From NCBI GenBank assembly GCA_025936735.1, contig JAICSU010000008.1, positions 1-35,791 of the forward strand: DNA of 35,791 bases, given 5' to 3'. The stretch is from Amnibacterium sp. (GTDB taxonomy: Bacteria > Actinomycetota > Actinomycetes > Actinomycetales > Microbacteriaceae). The notes beneath the pieces are model-generated. The model worked only from the letters and a program-made list of their open reading frames with translations, made no database searches and was not told the origin of the DNA. Numbering within the stretch: position 1 is the first letter of the stretch; each line of letters begins with the position of its first letter. A program made the translations under genes and the position numbers. This document shows positions 29,313-35,791 of this stretch, piece after piece.

Positions 29313-30953
29313 TCAGCCGACGCCGAAGGCCGTGAGGAACCGGTCCCGGAACGCATCCATCCGCCAGGCCGTGCCGCCGGCCGCCGGACGGAGTCCCGAG
29401 GTCCAGCCCCAGCCGCGCACCGCGTCGAGCACGGCAGGGTCCGCGGTGATGAGGGAGACGGGCACGTCGTGGTTCGCGTGGGGCCCGCTCACGATCTCGG
29501 CCGGCTGGTGATCGCCCAGCATGAGGACGACGAGGTCCTTGTCCTGCGATCCGGCGATGAAGTCGGTGAGGGCGTCGATCGAGTACTGGATCGATCGCCC
29601 GTAGAGGGCTTGCACCGTCGCGGCGTGCTGCCACGCGATGCGGGGCGGGATGCCCTCCGCGGGCATCGGGCCGTAGACGGACCCGTCCCCCACCGCAGCG
29701 GGATCGATGAGGCGAGGCAGCGGCGTCCACGGTGTGTGCGAGGAGACGAGGTCGATCTCGGCCATCACCGGGGGGTGATGCGGGGCCAGCTCGGCCTGCG
29801 CGAAGTGGGCGAGGGTGTACTGGTCCGGCATGGCCGCGTAGCTGAACGACGGGCCGCGGTATCCCACGTTCGTCGCGTCGTACATCCGGTCGAAGCCGTA
29901 GAAGCGGCGGCCGGCGGGCCACGGGCCGCGGTCGGAGGGCACGTCGGAGACGGTGCGCCAGCCCGCCTCGTGGAACGCCCTGCTGAGGGTGAGCCGGTCC
30001 GTGGTCAGGAGGCGGTCGTACGACGACTGGTTCGGCACCCACACCCCGGACTGCAGCGTCGAGTGCGCGAGCCAGCTGATGCCCCCGAACGTCGGCGACA
30101 CCAGCGTGCCGGTCCGGGCCGAGAACCCGGCGCGCTGCAGCGTGTCGGTGTCCCTGGACAGCGCGGCGTCGACGCCGACCGAGAAGTCGGTGCCCTGCAC
30201 GGCCACCTGGCCGTAGCTCTCGACGAAGACGACCAGGACGTCCTTGCCCCGCAGCGGTCCGGTGCTGAGCGCGGACGCCCGCCCCGTGAACGGATCCGGC
30301 GCGGCGAGGGCGGCACCGAAGGTTCGGAGGGCCGCCGCGGACGCCACCGTGCCGGAGATCTCGGAGGCGGTGAAGGCCGCCTCGCTCACCGACGCCACCC
30401 GCTCGCCCGGCACGAGGCTCGCGCCCATCAGCGCGAGAGCGGCCCACGCGGCGGCGAGTCCGGCGAGGACCGCACCGCTGACCCGCGGACGGGCTCGCGC
30501 GGCGGCGCCGACGGCGAGCACCGCCGCGACGACCCCGACGATGCACCCCGCCACCAGGACCACGGCGCCGGCGACGACGACCGCAGGCGGCACACCGAGC
30601 GCATCGGCGACCACCCCGGCGCCGGCGCCGAGCTGGCCGAGGTCGGAGACGGGATCGAACGGCCGACCGAGGCTGGCGCCGACGGCCGCGTTCAGGGCCT
30701 TCGCCACGGTCAGCACCCCGAGAACGACGCCCGCCAGCACCCCGGCCGCCCGGCCGGGGCGGCGCCCGATCAGGGCGAGCAGTGCGGCGAGGAGGATCCC
30801 CTCCAGCGGCAGGCGGAGGAACGCGACCGGACGCAGGTCGGAGAGCGCGTCGGGGAGCACGAGGACGGCCCACACCACCGCGACCGCGAGGACACGTCCG
30901 GCCCGGCGCAGCCCTCGCCGGGCCTCGCCTTGCGGCTCAGCCGGCTCGTGCAT
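29313..30953 (-). CDS. LTA-synthase-like membrane sulfatase/phosphoglycerol transferase
   Basis: This 546-residue membrane enzyme has an N-terminal block of four to five membrane segments (about 18-200) and an extracytoplasmic alkaline-phosphatase-superfamily domain. Visible site residues are VVFVESYGQ (metal Glu), a Thr/Ser nucleophile region in PTFGGISWLAHSTL, and the late metal motif MLGDHQP. Relatives transfer phosphoglycerol or phosphoethanolamine to sugars or lipids. It starts at 30953, overlapping the CDP-alcohol phosphatidyltransferase gene by 17 bp, which supplies a natural lipid-headgroup link. Confidence 0.86.
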   Translation of the reverse strand: MHEPAEPQGEARRGLRRAGRVLAVAVVWAVLVLPDALSDLRPVAFLRLPLEGILLAALLALIGRRPGRAAGVLAGVVLGVLTVAKALNAAVGASLGRPFDPVSDLGQLGAGAGVVADALGVPPAVVVAGAVVLVAGCIVGVVAAVLAVGAAARARPRVSGAVLAGLAAAWAALALMGASLVPGERVASVSEAAFTASEISGTVASAAALRTFGAALAAPDPFTGRASALSTGPLRGKDVLVVFVESYGQVAVQGTDFSVGVDAALSRDTDTLQRAGFSARTGTLVSPTFGGISWLAHSTLQSGVWVPNQSSYDRLLTTDRLTLSRAFHEAGWRTVSDVPSDRGPWPAGRRFYGFDRMYDATNVGYRGPSFSYAAMPDQYTLAHFAQAELAPHHPPVMAEIDLVSSHTPWTPLPRLIDPAAVGDGSVYGPMPAEGIPPRIAWQHAATVQALYGRSIQYSIDALTDFIAGSQDKDLVVLMLGDHQPAEIVSGPHANHDVPVSLITADPAVLDAVRGWGWTSGLRPAAGGTAWRMDAFRDRFLTAFGVG

Positions 30954-31674
30954 CGACCCGCTCCGGGACGGCCGGGACCGCCGGCCGCTCCGGCCGCAGC
31001 AGCCCGTGGACCTGCGTCCCGAACGACCAGGCGAGCGCGAGCCCGGCTGCCACGGCGCTCGCCTCCGCCACCGGCCCGGGGAGCACGCCCGCGCAGACGA
31101 GCGTGAGGACGACCCCCTGCAGGACGGCGACGACCTTGCGCCAGATCCGCGGCGGTGTCGGCTCCCCCAGCCGCGGCACGAGAAGGGTCGCGAGCAGCAG
31201 CAGGTAGCGCGCCGCACCCAGCAGGAGGACCCACGGCCCGACTCGCGAGGCGGCCACGATGCTGAGCGCGAGGACGAGCGACGCGTCGACCTCCATGTCG
31301 AAGCGCGAACCGAACGCGGAGACCGTGCCGGTGGCGCGCGCGACCCGCCCATCGACGCCGTCGAGCAGGATCGCGACGGCGGCGGCCACGGCGAGCTCGA
31401 CGGTCGCCCGTCCGTCTCCGGCGGTCGGGATGAGGGCGATCACCGCGCCCACCAGAGCGCAGCGGGCCCAGGTGACCCCATTGGCGATGCCCACCCGCGT
31501 CGCACCCCCTCGGGAGAGCGCCCGGACGACGAAGGCGTCGCACAGCAGGCCGTATCCGGCGCCGGCGACCAGTCCGACTCCCCCGGCGGTCCCGGACAGG
31601 GCGAGGACGGCGAGCGCCGCGCCCTGCGCGAGCACGGCGATTCCCAGGCCGCGTCGAACCAGATCCATCCGCAT
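30937..31674 (-). CDS. CDP-alcohol phosphatidyltransferase
   Basis: This 245-residue membrane enzyme joins an alcohol to a CDP-activated lipid or similar donor with release of CMP. The full family motif is present: D105-x2-D108-G109-x2-A112-R113-x8-G122-x3-D126-x3-D130. Five to six hydrophobic segments surround it. ATG at 31674 is preferred over 31689 because AGGAGA lies at ribosome-binding distance before it. It is cotranscribed with the sulfatase-like gene and divergent from the BchC-like gene across about 80 bp. Confidence 0.92.
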   Translation of the reverse strand: MRMDLVRRGLGIAVLAQGAALAVLALSGTAGGVGLVAGAGYGLLCDAFVVRALSRGGATRVGIANGVTWARCALVGAVIALIPTAGDGRATVELAVAAAVAILLDGVDGRVARATGTVSAFGSRFDMEVDASLVLALSIVAASRVGPWVLLLGAARYLLLLATLLVPRLGEPTPPRIWRKVVAVLQGVVLTLVCAGVLPGPVAEASAVAAGLALAWSFGTQVHGLLRPERPAVPAVPERVDARAG

Positions 31675-31754
31675 CTCGTCTCTCCTCATGACGGATAGAC
31701 GATCCGTGACGCCGAACGGTTCACGAGGTCGACTGGAGTGGGAGCGAGTGCGGC

Positions 31755-32738
31755 ATGACGACGGACGAGCGCGCGTTCTGGATCCGGGAGCCCGGGGCGG
31801 GGGAGATCCGCTCCGAGGCGATGCGGGAGCCGGGCGCCGACGAGGTCCGGGTCCGCACCCGATTCTCCGCGATCAGCCGCGGCACGGAGCTCCTCGTCTT
31901 CCAGGGCCGCGTCCCGGAGTCGGAGCGGACTCGGATGCGTGCACCCTTCCAGGAGGGCGACTTCCCGGCGCCGGTGAAGTACGGCTACCTCAATGTCGGG
32001 ACGGTGGAGGCCGGGCCGGCCGAGCTGCGGGGGCGGACGGTCTTCTCGCTCGCTCCGCACCAGACGGCGAGCGTCCTGCCGGCGAGCGCCGTGGTGCCGG
32101 TGCCCGCGTCCGTCCCGGCTCGCCGAGCCGTGCTCGCCGGCATCGTCGAGACCGCGCTGAACGCGCTGTGGGACGTCCCCGCGCTGGTCGGCGACCGCAT
32201 CACGATCGTCGGCGGGGGCCTCGTCGGCGCCTGCATCGCGCGGCTCGCCGTGCGACAGCCGGGCACCACCGTGACGGTGGTCGACACCGATCCGTCGCGG
32301 GCCGCCATGGCGGCCGGGCTCGGCGCCCGGTTCGCGACCCCGGACGGGGCGCCCGACGGCCAGGACGTCGTCTATCACGCAAGCGGATCCGGGGACGGAC
32401 TCGGGCTCGCGCTGACGCTGGTGAGGACCGAGGGGACGGTCGCGGACCTCAGCTGGTACGGCGACACCCCCGTGACGCTCCGGCTCGGCGGCGCCTTCCA
32501 CTCGCAGCGGCTGACGATCCGCTCCAGCCAGGTGGGGACGGTGGGGGCGGCCCGACGGGACCACCGGACCCGGCACGAACGCCTCGCGCTCGCGGTCGAG
32601 CTGCTGGAGGACCCGGCGTTCGAGGTGCTGCTGGCCGAGTCGCGGCCGTTCCGGGACCTGCCTCACCTGCTCGCCGCCATGGCCGGCGGGGACCGGGCGG
32701 CCCTGTGCCAGGTGATCGAGTACGGAGAGGCGGAATGA
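31755..32738 (+). CDS. MDR-family dehydrogenase, BchC-like
   Basis: This 327-residue medium-chain dehydrogenase fold protein has FSAISRGTELLVFQGRVP, VKYGYLNVGTVEAGP and an NAD(P)-binding motif ITIVGGGLVGACIA. These resemble BchC-like members rather than classical zinc alcohol dehydrogenases: no Cys/His catalytic zinc ligands or GHE motif are seen. It probably oxidises or reduces a hydroxyl on an unknown cluster intermediate. The start at 31755 has GGGAGCGAG upstream. Its TGA overlaps the ATG of the PTPS-fold gene, so it is the first gene of a tightly coupled operon. Confidence 0.88.
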   Translation: MTTDERAFWIREPGAGEIRSEAMREPGADEVRVRTRFSAISRGTELLVFQGRVPESERTRMRAPFQEGDFPAPVKYGYLNVGTVEAGPAELRGRTVFSLAPHQTASVLPASAVVPVPASVPARRAVLAGIVETALNALWDVPALVGDRITIVGGGLVGACIARLAVRQPGTTVTVVDTDPSRAAMAAGLGARFATPDGAPDGQDVVYHASGSGDGLGLALTLVRTEGTVADLSWYGDTPVTLRLGGAFHSQRLTIRSSQVGTVGAARRDHRTRHERLALAVELLEDPAFEVLLAESRPFRDLPHLLAAMAGGDRAALCQVIEYGEAE

Positions 32739-33136
32739 TGTTCAGCATCACGGTTCGCAGCCACGTGATGGTGGCGCACAGCCTGCGAGGGGCGATGTTC
32801 GGGCCCGCTCAGCGCCTGCACGGCGCGACCTACGTCGTCGAGGTGACGTTACGGCGGAGCGGGCTCGGGCCCAACGGGGTCGTCGCGGACCTCGGCGCGG
32901 CGGCGTCGGCCCTGCGGGAGGTCCTCGATCCGTTGGACTACCGCAACCTCGACGAGGAGCCGGACCTCGCCGGCGTGAACAGCACCACGGAGGTGCTCGC
33001 CCTGCTGGTCGCCGATCGCCTCGCCGAGCGGATCCGGGCGGGCGCCCTCGGCGAGGACGGAGCCGCGATCGAGGCGATCGCCGTGACGCTGCACGAGTCG
33101 CCGACCGCCTCGGCCGGATACGAGCGTGCGGTATGA
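32735..33136 (+). CDS. 6-pyruvoyl-tetrahydropterin synthase/QueD-fold protein with altered metal site
   Basis: This 133-residue T-fold protein has length and pattern of PTPS/QueD: AHSLRGAMFGPAQRLHGATYVVEV, PLDYRNLDE, NSTTEVLALLVADRL and LHESPTASAGYE. The classical zinc triad is H then HGH; here H15 and H29 remain but the third His is Ala31 (HGATY), and no catalytic Cys precedes it. Glu86 and Glu121 in the usual pterin-anchoring places remain. So it probably binds a pterin or related heterocycle, with chemistry different from QueD. It overlaps its neighbours on both sides by 4 bp. Confidence 0.87.
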   Translation: MMFSITVRSHVMVAHSLRGAMFGPAQRLHGATYVVEVTLRRSGLGPNGVVADLGAAASALREVLDPLDYRNLDEEPDLAGVNSTTEVLALLVADRLAERIRAGALGEDGAAIEAIAVTLHESPTASAGYERAV

Positions 33137-34152
33137 GCCCCGCCGCCTTCCTCGTCCCGCACGGGGTGCAGGACAGCCGCCATCCGACGGGCGGGAACCG
33201 GTTCGACGTCGAGCTGGTCGCGGCGCTCCGGCTGGCGGGATGGCGGACGCGGATGATCGAGGTCGACCGGGACGGCGTCGACGTCGACCGGGTCCTCGCG
33301 GAGCTTCCCGAGAACGAGCCGGTGCTGCTCGACGGCCTGCTGCTCGAGCGGGGCATCGACTGGTCGCCCCTCGGAGCCCGTCGCCTGGTGCCCCTGCTGC
33401 ACATGCCCCCCTCCGACAGCGGAGCGTTCGAGGTGCTGCACCGCGTCGACTCCGTCGTCACGACGAGCGCGTGGACCGCCGAGCGGGTGCGCGAGCACCT
33501 GCCGTCGGCACCGATCGTCGTCGCGCTGCCCGGGGTGCGGCCCACCCGCCTCGTCGGTACGTCGCCGACCGGCCGGCGCCTGAGGTCCGTCGGCGCCCTC
33601 CTGCCGCACAAGGGTCAGGACGTCCTCGTCGCCGCCCTCGGCCGCATCCGGCACCTCGAGTGGCGCTGCGAGCTGGTCGGCCCGTCCGACGTCGACCCGG
33701 CGTTCACGCGCCATCTCGCGGAGCTGGCGGCCGAGGCCGGCATCGCCGAGCGCGTCCTGATCACCGGTCCGCGGCACGCGAACCCCGTCGACGGGCTCTA
33801 CTCCGGTGCCGATCTGGTGGTGCTGCCGTCCAGGACGGAGAGCTACGGGATGGCGGCCGCGGAGGCCCTCGCCTGCGGGGTCCCCGTTCTCGCGGCCGAC
33901 ACCGGCGGCGTCCGAGAGGCGGTCGATCCGGCAGCCTCGCTGCTCGTCCCGCCCGACGACCCCGTCGGGCTCGCCGCCGCGCTCCACGCGTGGCTGTCGC
34001 GGACGGAGCTGCGGCGGCGACTGACGGCGGCCGCACGTCTGGCCGGCGGCCACCGGAGGAGCTGGTCGTCGGCGGCCGGCGTCGTCGCGGATGTGCTGGC
34101 GGCGGTTCCGGCGAACCGGCACGATGTCGGCGTGCCGCCGAGCTGGAGGTGA
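33133..34152 (+). CDS. GT4-family glycosyltransferase
   Basis: This 339-residue GT-B glycosyltransferase has a two-lobed layout with RLRSVGALLPHKGQDVLVAAL at the domain junction and the C-terminal donor site DLVVLPSRTESYGMAAAEAL (E-x7-E) then CGVPVLAADTGG. It would transfer a sugar from a nucleotide donor to a cluster intermediate or lipid. The ATG overlaps the PTPS-fold gene's stop (ATGA). It is followed by the flippase-like gene 8 bp later. Confidence 0.92.
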   Translation: MSPAAFLVPHGVQDSRHPTGGNRFDVELVAALRLAGWRTRMIEVDRDGVDVDRVLAELPENEPVLLDGLLLERGIDWSPLGARRLVPLLHMPPSDSGAFEVLHRVDSVVTTSAWTAERVREHLPSAPIVVALPGVRPTRLVGTSPTGRRLRSVGALLPHKGQDVLVAALGRIRHLEWRCELVGPSDVDPAFTRHLAELAAEAGIAERVLITGPRHANPVDGLYSGADLVVLPSRTESYGMAAAEALACGVPVLAADTGGVREAVDPAASLLVPPDDPVGLAAALHAWLSRTELRRRLTAAARLAGGHRRSWSSAAGVVADVLAAVPANRHDVGVPPSWR

Positions 34153-34160
34153 CCAGGACG

Positions 34161-35117
34161 ATGGCGGGAGCAGGACGGTCGATCGCGCGCTGGGTCCTTC
34201 GGGGCGCGGTCGTCGCGGTCGTCGGCGTGCTGCTGCTGCGCGTGGGCACCGCGCCGTTCGTCGCGGGCCTGCAGCGGTTGACGGCGGTCGCGGTCCTCGC
34301 CGCGCTTGTCCTGACGGCGGCGGCGACGGTGCTGTCCGCGTGGCGCTGGACGCTGGTGAGCCGGGCGCTGGGGGTCCCGCTGCCGCTCCGGACCGCCGTC
34401 GCGGCCTACTACCGGTCGCAGCTCCTCAACAGCGTCCTGCCGGGCGGCGTGACGGGCGACCTCGAGCGGGGGCTCCGCGCGACAGGGCCCGGTCGGCGGC
34501 TGCGCGGGCTCCGCGTGGTCGGCTGGGACCGCGGGGCGGCCCAGGTCGTCCAGCTGGCCGTGATCGCCGGGTTCCTGCTGCTGGTCGGCACCTCCTTCCC
34601 CGTCGCCGGCGGGCTGGCCGCCGGGGTCGGCGCCGCACTGCTCGGGGGGTGGCTGATCGGCCGGCGGGTCTCCCTCCGCCCCGGCGGCCGTCCGGCTCGC
34701 GCGGCGGCCGCCGTCCGGGGAGACCTGCGCCGGCTCACCCGCCGCCCGGCGACGCTGCTGGCGATCATCGGCGCATCGGTGCTCGTCACCCTGCTGCACG
34801 CGTCGGTGTTCGTGCTCGCGGCGGTGGTCACCGGCGCCCCCTTCGATCCGCTGCTGCTGCTGCCGCTGTCGCTGGCCGTGCAGGCGGCCATGGCGGTGCC
34901 GGTCGGATTCGGCGGCCTGGGTCCCCGGGAGGGGATGGCGGCCGTGGCCTTCACCGCCGCGGGGCTGGGCGCGGGCTCGGGCGTGTCCGCCGCCGTCGCC
35001 TACGGCGCCCTCGCCCTGATCGCCGTGCTCCCGGGCCTGCTCCCCCTGGTGCTCGCCCGGGTCGCACCACGTCGAGCGCCGGCCCCCCGGGACGGCCGGA
35101 GAGGAGTCACCCCGTGA
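34161..35117 (+). CDS. Flippase-like integral membrane protein (LPG synthase TM/UPF0104 type)
   Basis: This 318-residue protein has about eight hydrophobic segments and the family features AYYRSQLLNSVLPGGVTGDLERG and VPVGFGGLGPREGMAAVAF. Members relate to the membrane part of lysylphosphatidylglycerol synthase and are suspected lipid flippases or glycolipid enzymes. ATG at 34161 has GGAGGTGA eight bases upstream; an overlapping GTG at 34149 is possible. In the operon it would move a lipid-linked product across the membrane (inference). Confidence 0.86.
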   Translation: MAGAGRSIARWVLRGAVVAVVGVLLLRVGTAPFVAGLQRLTAVAVLAALVLTAAATVLSAWRWTLVSRALGVPLPLRTAVAAYYRSQLLNSVLPGGVTGDLERGLRATGPGRRLRGLRVVGWDRGAAQVVQLAVIAGFLLLVGTSFPVAGGLAAGVGAALLGGWLIGRRVSLRPGGRPARAAAAVRGDLRRLTRRPATLLAIIGASVLVTLLHASVFVLAAVVTGAPFDPLLLLPLSLAVQAAMAVPVGFGGLGPREGMAAVAFTAAGLGAGSGVSAAVAYGALALIAVLPGLLPLVLARVAPRRAPAPRDGRRGVTP

Positions 35118-35791
35118 CGCGAACCCCCTATCTCGTCCTCAGCTGCTGCATCTCCCTGGACGGCTACCTCGACGACGGCGCCAGCAGCCGCCTGCGCCTC
35201 TCCAACGACCTGGACTTCGCCCGCGTCGACGCGCTCCGCGCGACCTGCGACGCGATCCTGGTGGGCGCGAACACCATCCGGAAGGACGACCCGCGGCTCC
35301 TGGTGCGGGCATCGGACCTCCGGGCGGCGCGCCGGGACGCGGACCGGCCCCCCTCGCCGATCAAGGTGACCGTGACGCGCACGGCCGCGCTCGACCCGCG
35401 GGCCGCCTTCTTCACGGCCGGGGACGCCGAGCGCCTGGTCTACTGCTCGAGCGCCGTCGCCGCGGATGCCCGCCGCCGCTTCGGCGCAGCGACGGTCGTC
35501 GACGCGGGCGCCCGGCCGTCGATGCGGGGCGTGATCGAGGATCTCGCCAAGCGCGGGGTGGAGAGGCTGCTGGTCGAGGGGGGCGCGTCCGTCCTCACGC
35601 AGCTGCTCACGGCCGGGCTGGCGGACGAGCTGCAGCTCGCGGTCGCGCCCGTGTTCGTCGGCGACCGGCGCGGGCGCCGCTTCGTCGAGGACGGGCGCTT
35701 CCCCTGGACCTCCCCGCGTCGAGCGGAGCTGGTCGAGACCCGCGCGATCGGCGACGTGGCGCTCCTCCGCTACGCCCTCTCCCGCCGGTGC
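35114..35791 (+). CDS. RibD C-terminal/dihydrofolate-reductase-family pyrimidine reductase (partial)
   Basis: The frame runs 226 codons without a stop and leaves the window at its end. It starts at GTG 35114, overlapping the TGA of the preceding gene (GTGA). The translation opens MTRTPYLVLSCCISLDGYLDD, has CDAILVGANTIRKDDPRLLVR, and later ERLLVEGGASVLTQLL, the marks of RibD-C reductases that act on the ribosylamino-pyrimidine of riboflavin synthesis. As a single-domain reductase outside a normal rib operon it probably makes a flavin- or pterin-like precursor for the cluster. Confidence 0.88.
   Translation, partial: MTRTPYLVLSCCISLDGYLDDGASSRLRLSNDLDFARVDALRATCDAILVGANTIRKDDPRLLVRASDLRAARRDADRPPSPIKVTVTRTAALDPRAAFFTAGDAERLVYCSSAVAADARRRFGAATVVDAGARPSMRGVIEDLAKRGVERLLVEGGASVLTQLLTAGLADELQLAVAPVFVGDRRGRRFVEDGRFPWTSPRRAELVETRAIGDVALLRYALSRRC

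Noticed and set aside
31259-32734. Long open frame upstream of the PTPS-fold gene
   Set aside because: It is antisense to the CDP-alcohol phosphatidyltransferase gene and out of frame with the dehydrogenase. The start at 32735 overlaps the preceding stop and gives a normal PTPS length.

Overview
The window is about 35.8 kb of very GC-rich DNA from an actinobacterium. The block tilS-hpt-ftsH, its divergent neighbour ppa, the secreted coiled-coil peptidoglycan hydrolases and the tRNA-Glu/Asp/Phe cluster together suggest the family Microbacteriaceae. This placement is inferred from gene content and order, not from a database search. No rRNA and no CRISPR array was seen.

Layout. (1) 1-6.9 kb is core chromosome: ftsH (broken here), hpt and tilS on the minus strand, divergent ppa, then two overlapping minus-strand wall hydrolases (M23 and NlpC/P60) and three tRNA genes behind one promoter. 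(2) 6834-17647 is a 10.8-kb integrative element inserted in tRNA-Phe. It is bounded by 44-bp identical direct repeats, and a tyrosine integrase lies directly against the tRNA. Its cargo is a small CWCCG zinc-ribbon-like protein, a MerR regulator with a divergent disulfide-reductase-like flavoprotein, an arsenic module (GNAT acetyltransferase and flavoprotein facing arsR and arsC across two tandem operators, with no efflux pump), a rifampin-phosphotransferase-like dikinase, and a complete IS481-family element with 15-bp target duplications. Between the disulfide-reductase-like gene and the acetyltransferase lies a 390-bp gene-free stretch with a pyrimidine-biased tract and a 122-nt long hairpin.

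(3) 17.7-25.2 kb is a sugar or polyol catabolic operon: ribose-type ABC transporter, IolE-like isomerase, Gfo/Idh dehydrogenase and an ABM-domain protein. A divergent LacI regulator and two perfect palindromic operators control it. (4) 25.4-25.95 kb holds a frameshifted thioredoxin-like pseudogene between two degenerate sequences that resemble the tRNA-Phe attachment region, which suggests older integration events at the same place. (5) 26-29.3 kb carries a carboxymuconolactone-decarboxylase-like protein, a LysE exporter with a divergent Lrp regulator, a chromosomal paralogue of the island's CWCCG protein, and a small P-loop kinase.

(6) 29.3-35.8 kb is a two-armed cluster. One arm holds an LTA-synthase-like sulfatase and a CDP-alcohol phosphatidyltransferase. 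The opposite arm holds a BchC-like dehydrogenase, a PTPS-fold protein, a GT4 glycosyltransferase, a flippase-like membrane protein and a RibD-type reductase that runs off the window. Pterin or riboflavin-precursor chemistry, sugar transfer and lipid-headgroup enzymes in translationally coupled order make this the best candidate for an uncharacterised biosynthetic system.
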